From Reticulitermes lucifugus (Eukaryota > Arthropoda > Insecta > Blattodea > Rhinotermitidae), in the NCBI GenBank assembly GCA_026260175.1, contig JAKCWW010000475.1, forward strand, positions 27,228 to 91,227: a stretch of DNA of 64,000 bases, given 5' to 3'. The notes beneath the pieces were generated by a model. That model worked only from the letters and a program-made list of their open reading frames with translations. It was not told the DNA's origin and did no database searches. A program made the translations under genes and the position numbers. Shown piece by piece: positions 36,085 to 48,778 of this stretch (the first letter of the stretch is position 1; the number at the start of each line of letters is the position of its first letter).

Positions 36085-36440
36085 TCCCGATTTGATCACT
36101 AAATAACTCCACGAATCACAGGCCCTCCTGAAAAGCTACTGATTCCTCAGCTAGTCAAGGAATTCCCCGTATTTTATGGAACTCAAAGGTCCATCACCGC
36201 GTTCACAAGAGCACTCCACTTGTTCAAATAATGAGATAGAGCTATCCAATCCACGCCCTTTCATCTTATGTCACGAAGATCAATTTTAATATTATCCTAC
36301 CATCTACGACACGGTCTTCCAAATGATGTCGTTCCTTCAGGTTTTTCCACTTAAACCCTGTAGGTATAAGGTGTAGAGAACAAATTGTAAAGCTCGCGCA
36401 TTGTGTAATTTTCTCTAGCCTCCCTCTATTTCCTTCCTAT
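36085..36440 (-). pseudogene. RTE-like LINE 3' fragment
   Basis: The minus strand encodes, in more than one frame, WRKLHNAR, DNIKIDLRDI, VDWIAL and NKWSALVNAVMDL, then the post-stop tail. These are the WRKLHNEEL, RWEDNIKMDL and DRWRALVNAVMNL positions of the family. It is decayed by several stops and frame changes. Confidence 0.68.
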
Positions 36441-37698
36441 ACGGTGACATAAATGTTGACATTCACATAAGGCAACAGTTAAAATTACGTTAGCTTTTAC
36501 GGTTTTGCATAATTAACGTTGAAACGTGCAACAGCTCATACTCGTCTATCGCCCCCCCCCACCGGTGCGCTGTGTCTCTGACCAGACAGAATTCGTCAGG
36601 TAACAGAGCAATAAAATGTGTTTCTAGTTTGCTTTATAAGTTTGTGTCAATCCTGCATTTTATTCGGCAGGGCATGGGTCGGAATTTGGGCTGTTTTTAT
36701 TGAGACAATTTTTTATTTTCTCCATTTTTCCTGGGAAAATATTGTGATAACATCTCAATATCCTTTCCTTCCATATACCCTACTTTCAAATTTATTATTA
36801 ACTAATCATCTGATAATTCGAAGTAATTTTATCAGAAATATTGACAGAGTCTTTAAATAAACTACAAATAAATTTATTTTCTGCTATCTGCGTATTCGTC
36901 CTTCCCCTTTTTTACAGTAAAGAAGTATTCTTCAAGGTTTAACCGGGCCATTAATCGCCCTCGGGCCGACCTAAGTTTCCATTATCAGTTTACCAGCCGT
37001 TTCTCACCGTACCTCTTTAAGGACTGATAGAGGCAGGCGCGACCCGGAATAGCCTCAGAACTGTATTTTATTGGATCGGCGAAGTAACTGCATAAGGAGA
37101 CTGAATTAGAGGACCGATTACTGAGGAAGAGCTTAAAGGCTAAAGAGAAAAGTGGGTAGGTTGTAGCACTGATATAGAATGGTAATGGGCAGAATTGTTA
37201 TATAAGGGAAAAGCAGAGATAGGACGAACAGAATATGCCATAAATCTAAAATGGTGGTAGTGTTTGTGCGAAATCTTTGGGTTTGAGAGGCAAAAATTTA
37301 CCTTCTATCACTTACCGTGGCATTGTAATAATTCAGGGCGAATTCATAAAACGTGTGGGAGGAACTTTATCCCGAATCCGAAAAAAATGAACCATAAACT
37401 TTATAACATTTAATTGAAGAGTTTCCGCAACGCACAATAGCTCCAAATCTCGCAAGAGGTCGAAGGTTTCTGGGCGCCGAATGAATGATATTATTGATAT
37501 TATTTTAATTAGGCTATATAGCTATGTGCTAATTTCATCCCAATGTGTCTTATTCTAAAATTTACTCTTTAAAATTACGTGAGTGTATTTAAATCACCAT
37601 CAATGCCACACTTATGGGACTTTCTTTGTTTATATTTACAAAGAAATCCACCACATGCCTTGCGAAGAATGGATACTTTTGCTAGATTTGAACAAACC

Positions 37699-37981
37699 TT
37701 TTTTTTTGTGGAGAAGGGCCCCACAGCAGAAGCTATGGAAGCACCGCAGCCGTAAGGCTTATTGTACAACACTTGTGATGAAGATGAAGAGAAAGATGAT
37801 CAGTTTTTCATTTTTTTTCAAGTAATGGAGCACTGGTGGAATGAAATTGACAGGGTAAAACCGAAGTACTCGGAGAAAAACCTGTCCCAGTGCCACTTTG
37901 TCCACCACAAATCCCACATGGACTGACCCGGACCTCCGCGGTGGGAGGCCGGCAACTAACTGCCTGAGCCATGGCGCGGCC
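37699..37981 (-). repeat. SINE family C, full length with target-site duplication
   Basis: Minus strand: head GCCATGGCTCAGGCAGTTAG, then a degraded B-box region, then GGGATTTGTGGTGGACAAAG, AAACCTGTCCCAG... and TTACGGCTGCGGTGCTTCCA, ending in CCACAAAAAAAAA. A 9-bp duplication GAACAAACC lies at 37690-37698 and 37982-37990. Other copies are at 48570 and 62604. Confidence 0.85.
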
Positions 37982-38684
37982 GAACAAACCCATACTTAAA
38001 TATTATAAGTGTGTGCAAGTACTCGTCACTTACTACCTCACAGAAAAAAGACTGCATTTACGTAAAAGAGGCGAATCAGTTAAATCTGTTTCAGCGACAT
38101 ATTTGCTCTTGCATTTTAGAATCATATCGAACACCTAAATGTGTGGGCATAAATAAGAGTTCGGTGCTTTAGAATTAAAGTTGAATTTTAAAGGATTAAC
38201 TGATAAGACAAATCGTCAAGTATTCGTAATTTTATTCCGTTCAGTTTGTATAAACGAAAGGATGTGGCTTCTTTTCACTTTTTTATTATTTACCGCTGTG
38301 GAATTTCCTGATGCTAAATCTTTCAAATGTCGTATTTTTCACTTCTGCATTAAATTTAATGTTGTATCGTCTCGTCCACCAATCGGAAAGGAGGGAAGGA
38401 ATGCGGTGGAGAAAGTAATGTTACATCGAAGAAGAGGAAAAATTAATTTTTAAGCAAATTATACGAGCTTGCCTAGTTTATTGCTGTGTTTTGGAGTAAG
38501 TAACAAGTGCTTCAATTATTTTATATTTGCGCGAATCTGTTAAACGTAGTACAATGTCTCACAAAAAGTCTACCACTAGGTAAAGTCTTTGCACAAATAT
38601 ATAACATTTTTTTTTATCAAGAGATGATCTTGTAAAGTTGAAGGCAAAGTTCAACCCACAACAGGCCATGAAAGCCTAGAGGGG

Positions 38685-38935
38685 GAGTAGAGGTACGCCT
38701 ATAGCTCTACTCTTTCTTTAACCTCGGTGCTAGATGGGGTGGACCGTCAACGCCGCGCCCCGGCCGCTTTACCCCCGGGAAAGAGACCCGGTACCCATTG
38801 TACAGAAGGCTGTGTGGGACCCAGGGGCGGTCTAGACGGGTGCGGAAAATTTCTCCCCCACTGGGATTCAATCCCAGGACCGTCCAGCCCATAGTGAGTA
38901 GCTATACCGACTACGCTATCCTGGTCCACCAAGAT
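38685..38935 (-). repeat. SINE family B with tRNA-like head
   Basis: Minus strand: GATAGCGTAGTCGGTATAGC (A box), GGGATTGAATCCCAGTG (B box), then GGTAAAGCGGCCGGGGC, ACCGAGGTTAAAG-like and TAGAGCTATAGG segments as in the copies at 49953 and 60090. Confidence 0.8.
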
Positions 38936-39919
38936 AATCTGGAAGATTCCTTAATATTAAGTTTCCTAAAATAATACCCAACTTTCAAATTTGAGTAGAG
39001 ACTTAGCCCTAATGTTGTAAATACATATTAAGAAAGTTTCTGAGCAAGCCATTCGCGATTTCATGACTTAATCATTGGCAGTAGTAAATTACAGCTTACT
39101 TTGTCTGCTTTTACGTGTCTCTCTATGTTGGGAAACATTACCATTAGTTTTGTTTGCACAGTATACTTCCCCCTGCCAAATGGACTATAAATGCTTATAG
39201 TGAAACATTACGAAGAATGAAGATGTACAACGCCTGGCGCTAAGTTGGCGCCTCGCCTTCACGCACAGATCAATGGCTAAACAGACGCAGAACTGCTCAG
39301 GTGCACTGTCTAATGAAGAAAATGATAATTTCGGCTGCAAATCTGCAATGTTACAATAAAATGCGAACGTGATTTTAGTATGCAGTATCATAAATATTGC
39401 GTCTTATTTGAAGCCAATAAATAATATTACCAAATTCTCATCTTCTACAGTACTTTTGAAATTTGCCCTAGAAGTAATCTTAGCCATCCAGTGCCCACAG
39501 TATAACGGTGTAAAGTGTGCAGTGACTTTGTGTGTGTGAAAAATTATTCAGATGCTCTATGTTTATATTTCAAATTAATCCAAAGCAGATTTTCCTTGCC
39601 AAGAGTATTATGAAAAGTATCAAGTGGCACTACTCGCAGACAGTATTTATAAACAAAATATTATGTCACACTTGATACTTTCCTTTGCATCATGGTCACC
39701 TTTCTCACCCCCTTTTATTCGTCAATTTATTCTTTTCGTTAACTCATCTCCTTCCGCCTTCCACGTATTCCTTTACAATTCCTTTTATTGCTCCGTGATG
39801 TCGTTATTCCTCTCCCAGTATCGTAACAACTGTGGAATTTTTTACGTGACCTGGCAATGGCGCTAAAATTTATCGTTGGGTTTTCCCAAGACTTGATAGA
39901 AAATAGTTGTTATTCTTAT

Positions 39920-40215
39920 GTAGATTGGGTTACGCTACAAGCCGGAAGGTCGCGGGTTCGATTCCCGGTGCGGTCATTGGGATTTTTCATTGACTTAATC
40001 CTTCCTGCAGCACTATGGCCTTGGGATCGACTCAGCCTCTAACAGAAATAAGTGTCAAGTGTATCTCCTTGGGGGTAAAGGCGGCCGGTGAGTAGGGCTG
40101 ACAAACTTGCCACCTTCATGTGCCGATTGACTAGAGATTCTGGATGCCTGAACCTCTTAGAGCCCTCACGGCCTGTCCAGGCCTGTGGAGGGATTGCTTT
40201 ACCTCTACCTTCATA
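39920..40215 (+). repeat. SINE family A
   Basis: It contains GTCGCGGGTTCGATTCCCGG (B box), GACTTAATCCTTCCTGCAGC, CGACTCAGCCTCTAACAG, GTAAAGGCGGCCGGTG and TGTGCCGATTGACTAGAGAT in the family order. The A-box end is eroded. Confidence 0.82.
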
Positions 40216-41339
40216 TATAGATTATATAAGGCTACTCTACTGCGACAGGACACTTAAGGTAGAAGAGTCGGATGCTTCTCCGTTTAAGTCGGGCCGACTC
40301 AAAAACACATGATTTCACTTTACAGCTGTAGTATCCGAAAAGAACTACCTATTTTTCCCGCGTAACGGAAGTAGGAGATTCAACATAGATGAACCAGTAT
40401 TCAGTTTCGTACGTGATCTAAGACAGCTCGGTTCTCATACATCAGACCTCTTCTCTTTAACATAAATTAACGTGACTTAAGTCACTCTTACCTTCTGCAC
40501 CTCTTTTGCGGTTACCTGAACGTAGGCTGCAGTGGTTTACTTTGGCTACTTAACAACCGACGCCAAATACGGCGCCTGACAGACATTTACGACGCCGGTG
40601 CAACAGCAAGAGTTTACAACATCACTCCATCCTAATTCAGTCCATCTTCCTCAACTGGCCTTTACGATACGGGCGGACACTGCTCGTTGGCTTCATTTCA
40701 TTTAGGTTTGTTATTTCTTAGAATTACTCTGTTACAGGCATACAGCCTTACTTTAAAACGAAATTGACCTCTGTAATGTGTAGACACAAAGTTGACATTC
40801 CAGTAATGAACCCTGTTGCATGTTACGGTGAGAGATAGTAGGGGCTTACTAAACACCACGTATAGTAATATTCTAATGATATACAGAAGGAAATTACAAA
40901 ACGTTGATACAAGCGTCAGCGGTAATAAGCCGACTAAATTACCGCGCTTAATAAACGTCAATTTATAGCTAATATTTTCTGTTCGCGGTGCGTTAAAGTT
41001 ACGTCTAGTTTGTAATATCACAAAGGTGTTATGTCACCATATTTCTTGCAGAACTAACTGATGGCCTATAAAACAGTAGTCGAATTTAAGAAAAGTCGAA
41101 TTTAGTTACAAAATTTTTATAAATTGCCAAATTTGACTGCGACTATATTTATAGACTGTGTAGAATCGAACATTTAGAGACTCCTTTCTCCTAGGAAGCC
41201 AAATGATAAACTTTTGTGGTCCAGTCACCCAGAGATGAATTCCAGTTTATTTATTTATTTATTTCGGTTAATGGAATACGTGCTTGCTACAATTTGGTCA
41301 AGAATTTTTTACCTTCCATTTTCCTATGGAAAAATATAA

Positions 41340-41845
41340 AAATGAAATTGAACAGAATTGTGAACTTTTCTGTTGTTTTGTATCGGTGTGCAGCTTGGTC
41401 TCTCACATTGAGGCAGGACCATAGGGTGACAGACTTGAAGAAGAGGGTGCTGTGGAATATATTGGGGCTAAGACGGACGAGGTGACAGGGGACTGGAGGA
41501 AATTTCACAATGAGAAGCTTCATGAATTTTACTCCTCACAAAGTATTATTCGGGTGATCAAATTAAGAAGAATGAAATGGGAGAGTCACGTACGTATGTG
41601 GGAGGAGAGGAGCATACACTACTTTGGTGAAGAAACCTGAGGGATAGAGACAACTTGTAAGACCTAGATGTAGACGGGAAGAAAATAATTAAAGTGGATC
41701 TTAAAGAAATAGTATGATAGCTCGTGGACTGGATTGATCTGGCTCAGGACAGGGACAAGTAGTAGGCCCTTGTGAACATGGTAATTGATCTTTGAGCTTC
41801 ATAAAATGCAGGGAATATTTTGATTAACTGACTAGATGCTTATTT
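41340..41845 (+). pseudogene. RTE-like LINE 3' portion, longest copy
   Basis: Two overlapping frames give FSVVLYRCAAWSLTLRQDHR (usual VVLYGCETWTLTLREEHR), then GAKTDEVTGDWRKFHNEKLH, EFYSSQSIIRVIKLRRMKWE and a further decayed GRPR...DWIDLAQDRD stretch. A frame change falls near 41470, and stops occur after 41640. This is the post-RT region of an RTE-clade LINE. The RT and endonuclease are absent. Confidence 0.8.
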
Positions 41846-42309
41846 CGGTTAAATATTTTTCAAAGTAATGGTGACGTAATGGCGGGACTGAACGATTGTG
41901 TCTTTCTGATATGGTCACTTCTACCCTTCAGCAAGATCTGTCGGATCATTAGTAAGCAGCTACTTGCCTGTACACTGTCGTAACCGGGAAAAATCGCTAT
42001 CTGGTTACTCACTGCTGTGAAACCCCCATCATTATAAAATAATGTATATTATTTTATTTATTGCCTATTATCAGAAAATTAAATCTCTCACTGGAATGTA
42101 TCCCAACAAGTTTAATTGAAATATATATCACCATACTCAATAGAAAGTTCATTTTAATATTATATTTCCATAAGCCTAACACAATCACTTCGAACTCTAC
42201 CACGAATAAAATATTGTAGAGTATTCAAATATGCCGCGAACTGCGCAAGACGAAGTTCCTCGGTGAAAAGGTGTCCTGCGTAAAGCGGATTAGTTTATGG
42301 GCTTATACT

Positions 42310-42470
42310 TGGAGATTACAGTCTGCTGGGACGTGACATCGTGTTTATTGGTAATTATATGCAGACTTTTGGAGGAGTTTACTGTCTGGAGTGCCCTGAA
42401 GATTGAGGTAGCAAGCGTCTTCGAATCGTCAGCAGCTAATTACAAATAAACACGTCGTATCCAGCAATAA
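42310..42470. mobile_element. Fold-back element related to family F
   Basis: Left GTCTGCTGGGACGTGACATC and TTGGTAATTATATGCAG face right CAGCTAATTACAAATAAACA and CGTCGTATCCAGCA. The plus strand centre has CCCUGAAGA followed by CUUCGAAUCGUC, a damaged hammerhead-like order. Confidence 0.55.
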
Positions 42471-43439
42471 TGTAAACTTCATCAACAGCGATGTGGAAGT
42501 CTCAAACCTCACACACTTTTAGTTATCCTTTACAATATAGAGTGGCACAGAATTTACGTGACTTTCAGTGTTTAACAACTCTACACTTTCTTCTTCGTTT
42601 ACTCGCTTTTTAATGCTTCAGGGACAAAATACTTATAACAATTGTCAGTGTAGAATAAAAACATATTTAACACTTCATGTAACCAATGAATATAAGTATT
42701 GTCTCAGTAAACTTCAAGAACATGTTGTCTTTGTTGTCGTCAAGTGTCATTTGCGTCATTCTGTGTGTAGTGGAACAGAATTATTCTGTTTTCGCAAAAT
42801 GGGCGGCCTAATATGGTGTTAGTTCTAATGGAATTGTATGGGATTTACACTCCTTAGGTATTGTAATTGCTATCCGCACAGTGTCAAGTGTATAATTAGT
42901 ACTATCAGATGAGCATATCGCTCACAGCTTGCAGCAATAAAACGAATGTCAGTGTGAAAAAATAGAAGAATATCTGCTCCCGGTAGTATTAGAACTATAG
43001 TTTAGCCTATAGGTATAGAATGTAGTGTTATATTTTTGTGAGTAGTTTACCATTACTAAACTTGGATCTCCTATGGGCTATATAAAGTGCAGCTTTGATA
43101 CTTAAAGCTGTCTTTTTTGTTTTAACCGCGGATCAATACAGAACCCCCGTAAAGTCATGAAATTTACTCTTTATCTTTGCCAATCCTTATGTTAAGCAAA
43201 TGTGCAATTATTTTCGTATATTGTATATGGGATTTGGATCATCTTTCAGTGCTTTTTAAGCTACACGATTTATTCTATGGGATATGTTCTACGTTTCGGC
43301 ATCATCGCTATAACACTCCCGATCTACTGGAGGCCTCTTCGTTTGCTTACTTTTCGTGTTATCAGCAATACAGTACAAGCTTATGCGTCACTCGTGTAAG
43401 GCGCCAAAACAGCTGAATACAAATATCTTTATTTTCAGG

Positions 43440-43920
43440 ACTTCTACAAAAAAAAGTATCAGGCCTAATTCTTTTCGTTCTTCCTTTTCTTCATCCCTTC
43501 ATATAATTTTCCGCCTTACTCTTTATTTTTATTCTGTCGTACTTCCTTTCCACTTCTTCCCTCAACCCTTGCTTATCGTCTTTTCCCCTTGCACCCCCAT
43601 CTTATGCTCCTACCCTCCTTCCTTTTATTTTATTCTTCCCGTTTTATATTTTCACCATCTTTCACGTTTTCCGTTATGTCTTCTTCCCTTTTATCTAATT
43701 CTTCCACTTTCCCAATTTATTCCTCTTCTCAACCTACACTTAATCTTCTCTTCCCTTCTCTGTCTCTATCCCAGTATGCCTTATTATCCTCCGCTTATTT
43801 TCCTCAGCTTCCCCCTCCTCCTCCATCGCCTCCCCCTCCTCCTTTTCCGCCTTCTTTCCCACTTTTCTTCGAGGTCTTATTCTCGCTGGGCACTGAATTT
43901 CCCAGCATGTAACTGCACCT
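43440..43920 (+). repeat. Polypyrimidine tract, about 480 bp
   Basis: The plus strand is strongly C/T-biased (CTTCC, CCTCCTCC, TTTTCC runs), with few purines. The 214-residue frame at 43356-44000 and the 107-residue frame inside it are Leu/Pro/Ser/Phe translations of this tract, not genes. Confidence 0.8.
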
Positions 43921-44649
43921 CACTCCACTTCGAATCCACACTCGCTTTCAAGCCCGGATTTCTCTTCTGCAATAAGCCTTATATAAATTTTCAGCGATGA
44001 CGTAATGTCATTTATTAGCTAGCACAGACGTCAAAGCCTATTCTAAGTGCTGTCAATTATACGTCTCCTCTACTTACATTGAAAGGCATGTAATTTTATT
44101 TCTTTTTAAAATTAATTCTCTTATTTCACCTCTCTTGTCATTACTTAGACCACTACTTTGGAAAAGGTGCAAAATGCTACTCTGTTTAGTAACCTGTGAA
44201 TGTACCCAATTCAACCTCCAGTAGCAGTGTATTTGTATCGGGAGGTATAAACCACACTCTTTGGCAGACTTCAGAATTTGTGTCTTGGAACTCAAAAATA
44301 TATTTCTCATTAAATATATATTTTCGTGACAAACGAAATTAAAACTTTACTTTACTTCCCTGACTTGAATACAAAAATACGTATTTAACTTTAAATGTTT
44401 TTGAAATCGAGTTATTTCGCTATGCAAACTTCGTATCTTGGCGTTTCAATCACTTCCCTAATGAATGCCAGAAGCTTATCACTTCTATGTGCATCGTGGG
44501 TCGAGAGCAGAGAGTTTGTAAATGCAATGAAACAGTTGACGACAGTCGTAATGAGAAACTTCAGACTTACAGATGTTAACAGATAATTAACTTTATACTG
44601 TGTTTTAACCATATTCAGTGACAGTTTCTAAATGTTCAAGAATAACATA

Positions 44650-44880
44650 AGTTTTCAGGTTTGACAGCGGGGATTTTCCTAGCTGTAGTCTTCTGGGTTT
44701 TGAGACCGTGTAATTTTTAAGCTGATACCGACGTTTCGTACGAAAATGTTTCTATCTTCAGGGTTGCAGTAATTCTTCCAGCTCTGAAGATGTAGGCGCC
44801 TGGCTCCTTCGAAACGTAGTAACGAATCTAAAATCTATACGGTTACAAAACCAGTAAGACTGCAATCCCTAGGCAAGTGT
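44650..44880. mobile_element. Fold-back element related to family F
   Basis: Left arm GTAGTCTTCTGGGTTTTGAG, then CTGATACCGACGTTTCGTAC; right arm TTCGAAACGTAGTAACG and GGTTACAAAACCAGTAAGAC mirror it. ATCTTCAG and CTGAAGAT are the opposed inner boxes. Confidence 0.6.
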
Positions 44881-45564
44881 GAAGATACACTTCATGCTGT
44901 GGAATTGCTTAAAGAAATAAATTCTTTGCCGTGTGCAGAATCACAAATAATAAGACAATTCAAAGAAATTTGGCATAAACAATCATGATCTAAGGAATGT
45001 AATAATGTATCACTGTACCTTCTACTTTATGAAGCAAATTTTAGTATGCTAGCATGCAGCTGTGTAGCGTTTAGTGACACGTGTGCACGCAAGAACTATA
45101 ACACAAAGTTGCATTCAGTTGACACTCAATATAATATTACTACTGTAAGTGAAGTACGTACATGATCCTTTGTTATGTTCCTACAAAGACACCAATTTTG
45201 ACACAGTGATAATGAAATCTTAACTGTCTGTATTTTGATGCTTTTCGCCTTAAAATATTTAATGAAACCCATTATCCAGGACGTTATTTCGTGCTGGAAC
45301 ATCAGAAGGCCACACATTATTGTGTTATTTTTTACGAAGAAGTATAAAATGCTTGACAAGGCACTAAACTACACAATATCGATACTGCATTCCATAAGAA
45401 CCTTAAATTGATTTATAAGATATTAGAGGTAAATAAACAGGCGGACATACTTACACAAACAGACAAACTTTTGCTTCAAAGTTAGTAAATATATGCTTAA
45501 ATTTACAGTGTATTTTCTTGTTTGCGATTTTTCTTTCACATTTGTTCTTATTTATTTATAGGTT

Positions 45565-45835
45565 TACTAACCCCTTAAAGTTTAGTGGTTACTTTATATA
45601 CCGCCACTTTTAACATTAGTACTTCTTCATTCTGCCCATAGAGTGCATTTATATCTTTGTGTGGATCTCAGACAGAAACAGCGATTATTTATTTTCCCTG
45701 TATTGCATTAACTGATTGGTTTTTATAACAGAGAAGGACAGTGTGTACTGCGCAGTACGAACTGAAACTTCAACTATAACTCAAGAAAGTTTTCGTTTTC
45801 AACGTAATATTTCTGGACTTCATTCATTATACAGT
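45565..45835 (+). repeat. Interspersed repeat shared with 32550-32900
   Basis: See the partner copy: TATATACCGCCA, CATTCTGCCCATAG, AGTGCATTTATATC, ACAGCGATTATTTATTTTCC, ATAACAGAGAAGGACAGTGT and GCGCAGTACGAACT in the same order, uninterrupted here. Confidence 0.5.
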
Positions 45836-45883
45836 GTCAAAAGGGGGTAGAGAATGAGCAATGAATTGGCAATGATGAATAAG

Positions 45884-46159
45884 CTATTCCTGTAGAGGCC
45901 CTAAGGGCTTCTGGATGTTGTGACTCCCAGAATTTCTAGATAATCGGCGCATGAAAGTGGCAAGGTTGTCAGCCTTAAGCACCGGCCGCCTTTACACCCC
46001 AGGAGATGTCCCTCGTACTCATTTCTGTTAGAGGCTTAGTGGACCTCAGGGCCATAGTGAGGCCGAAAGTATTACGTCAATGAAAAATCTCAATGACCTT
46101 CCGACTTGTAGCGCAGTGCCTCAACCAACTGTACCACCGCGTGCAACCCCTCCCCCCCC
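45884..46159 (-). repeat. SINE family A with target-site duplication
   Basis: It carries the same body as the copy at 9909 in the same orientation: TTTCTAGATAATCGGCGCAT, CACCGGCCGCCTTTAC, CTGTTAGAGGCTTAG, ACGTCAATGAAAAATCTCAATG, then CGCAGTGCCTCAACCAACTG. The B box is deleted. The duplication is AATGATGAATAAG (45871-45883) and AATGATGAGTAAG (46160-46172). Confidence 0.82.
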
Positions 46160-46219
46160 AATGATGAGTAAGGAAGAAACACAACAATGTGGCGCTTAAT
46201 GTAGTGTGATGGTATATAC

Positions 46220-46622
46220 CAGGCCCGTAGCCGGGCCATTAACACAGTGGAGGCAACGGCTTCCAATGCGGATGCATATACTTACATAACTTTATATACG
46301 TATGTAATGCTCTGTCATACATATGCTCTGAATATATAATGTATCCACCCTTAAGCGCAAAAAGCGCCTTTGTCGGGACCACAAAATCAACACTTTAATT
46401 ACATAAAGCGCTCCATAACATTGCACAAAACATCTTGCATATACATACATTTTTGAAAATGAATTATTTCCAACGACGGCGGTTCAGCAGAGTAGGGTGT
46501 GACATGTTTTATGGGGCTTATCAGCATGTTTGTTTTGCTATATTTCGCAAATATCTAGCGAGGGCATCTATACTTGTAGTGGGTACAATGCAGCTACTTG
46601 CACACCTCTGGCTACGGGCCTG
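46220..46622. mobile_element. Non-autonomous hAT-type transposon, 403 bp
   Basis: The 13-bp terminal inverted repeats are perfect: CAGGCCCGTAGCC at 46220-46232 and its complement at 46610-46622. The flanking 8 bp are GTATATAC (46212-46219) and GTATTTAC (46623-46630), one mismatch. An 8-bp duplication and a terminal CAG are hAT features. No transposase is encoded. Confidence 0.72.
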
Positions 46623-47339
46623 GTATTTACGTGAAAGGATTTAGAAACGAAATCCTTTGTAAGTACAACCGACAACTAGTGACAACATGGCGTAACAACA
46701 TCGGGACTTCGTAAATATTTTTTTTTTCCGTCAAGAACGGACAAAAAGAAAGTTATCAAAACCCATCGGACTGCTTCGTGCATGGAGTCTGAAATTTCAT
46801 AATATGATACTAAAGTCCCTTGAGAACACATCTCTTGTTCTCACAGTCTTTTTTTTTTTTGGTGACGGTTTGGAATGCTCACGCAGTACACATTTGTAGC
46901 CAGCACGGATACCTCGTGGGAGTTCTCTGTGTTTTACAGAATATAAAATTTTTAAGTCATTACATATGGAAGCTTGCGGTACGATATTGGAGTGTGAAAG
47001 AGCTGTCTGTTGCTTCGGCTGAAAGAACTACGTCACACGTGAAATTATTTGTGTTTTATTCAAGTCGGTAAAAGGTTCGACCTTTTGTGCTGTATTCAGG
47101 ATTTCAATATCTGTGAAAGTCTGTGTTACATTTTGCTGATTGTACCGTAGAGCATTTTTAGATGTCGAAAATAAAGAAATACGCTGTTGAGGTGAAAGCA
47201 GTTTATAGTCATGAAAAATTAATGTGCAAACAAAGAAAAGTTTATTTTAAACTGAAAAGACGGTAAAAGCTGACTTCACACCTGTCACGTTACTCTTTTA
47301 TGTAACGTTTATAATTATTTATATACGTATATATAAAGT

Positions 47340-47585
47340 AGAGTCGTTTGTGAGAAGCTAATAGTCGCGTAGCTACTCAATAAATTCCCAGACTTTTTGG
47401 AACTCGAAAACTTGTTAGATATTCAAAATAAATTTCGCTGCTTCCTATATATGCCAAATAAACAGATACCATAAGCGTTCACACTATTTATTTAAGATCC
47501 ATTTCAATACTGTCTCTTCAACTACACCTATGTCTCCCCTTCAGATTTTTCCTACCAATGGCGTGCACACATTTTTGCCTCTCCC
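47340..47585 (-). pseudogene. RTE-like LINE 3' fragment
   Basis: Minus strand: MGEAKMCARHW (usual MGEKRNAYRVL), EMDLK, and the tail with GAGTTCCAAAAAGTCTGGGA, then TACGCGACTATTAGCTTCTC. Coding frames are heavily decayed. Confidence 0.55.
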
Positions 47586-48564
47586 ATACATTCCCCATAC
47601 ATTCCCCATACACTCTAAAAGAATACAGCTTCGAATACCAAAATTTCAAAATATTCTAAGGCCAACATCATGCTATTAAAACAAAGTTGCTCCAGTGTCT
47701 AAGCGTTAGGCTATAACGGAGTATGGGGACGTGAAATTAAGTGCCTCACATTCTACAAGTCACGACAATATAAAGATTAGTGATCAGATTCACGCTGCGG
47801 CCGCTTTAATAGTGTGTAGATAGAATGCGTTGTGAATGCTCTGGAAGATTGGCAGTATTCGAGATATTTGTACGCGGTGGGGCTGAAGTATCAGGCAGCT
47901 CGAGCTGACCTTGCATCCGTACCTACTGGCCCGAATAAGATAAAAAGTTATAAATTAAAATGGATGCAACATTTAGGGTAGCACAAGAAAGCAAGATTCA
48001 CTGATTGTTATATATGTTGAGCTCGAAATGCGAAAGGAAGTATTGGAAGACAGAGTGAAGGATGGCAAAGCGAAATTAATTTTATAAAAGCAAAGTTTTG
48101 TGTCGAAATGAACTGTAATTAATCGATTATTTGGACGGAAAAGGAGAGAAGGGGGGGGACTACGTCCAGCCAATTGGTAAAATCACTGCATTTAGCACTT
48201 TCGTGTAAAGATGTTTACTCTTGACTCAGTTTATTACGCAAAAAGAAATGTCTGTAGTGTCGAATAAGGAACCATGAAAAAAATGTTTTATTTTATGGTA
48301 CAATTCTTGTAACTTTATGTTTTGGCTTATATAAACACATTACTTCAACTCCATTCATTATTTAGCGTCAATCTGTTTATGAATTGTGACTAATGAATAA
48401 AAAATGAAGTTAATTTCAGGGTCATATTGTGAGGAATATTGATGGTGTTTAAGAATACGGTGCTGCTTAGCGTAATTAAACTTGAGAAATAGAAAGCTAG
48501 AGAGAATTTTACAAAATTAATTACATAAAGAGGGCCTTTGTATGCAACTAAGTATATGTTGATA

Positions 48565-48778
48565 AAATGAAGAGAAAGATGATCAGTTTTTTTAATTACT
48601 CCAAGTAATGCAGCACCGGTGGAATGAAATGAACAAGGGAAAACCGAAATACTCAGGAAAAAGCCTGTCCCAAAGCTACTTTGTCCACCACAAATCCCAC
48701 GTGGATACCTGGGATCGAACCCCTGGCCTCCGCAGTGGGAGGCCAGCAACTAACTGCCTGAGCCATGGCACAGCCATT
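48565..48778 (-). repeat. SINE family C, 3'-truncated
   Basis: Minus strand: GCCATGGCTCAGGCAGTTAG, GGGGTTCGATCCCAGG (B box), CGTGGGATTTGTGGTGGACA and GTATTTCGGTTTTCCC. It shares the GAAGAGAAAGATGATCAG junction with the copy at 37699 and stops soon after. Confidence 0.8.

Noticed and set aside
43356-44000. The 214-codon open frame
   Set aside because: It translates a polypyrimidine tract into Leu/Pro/Ser/Phe repeats and has no domain.
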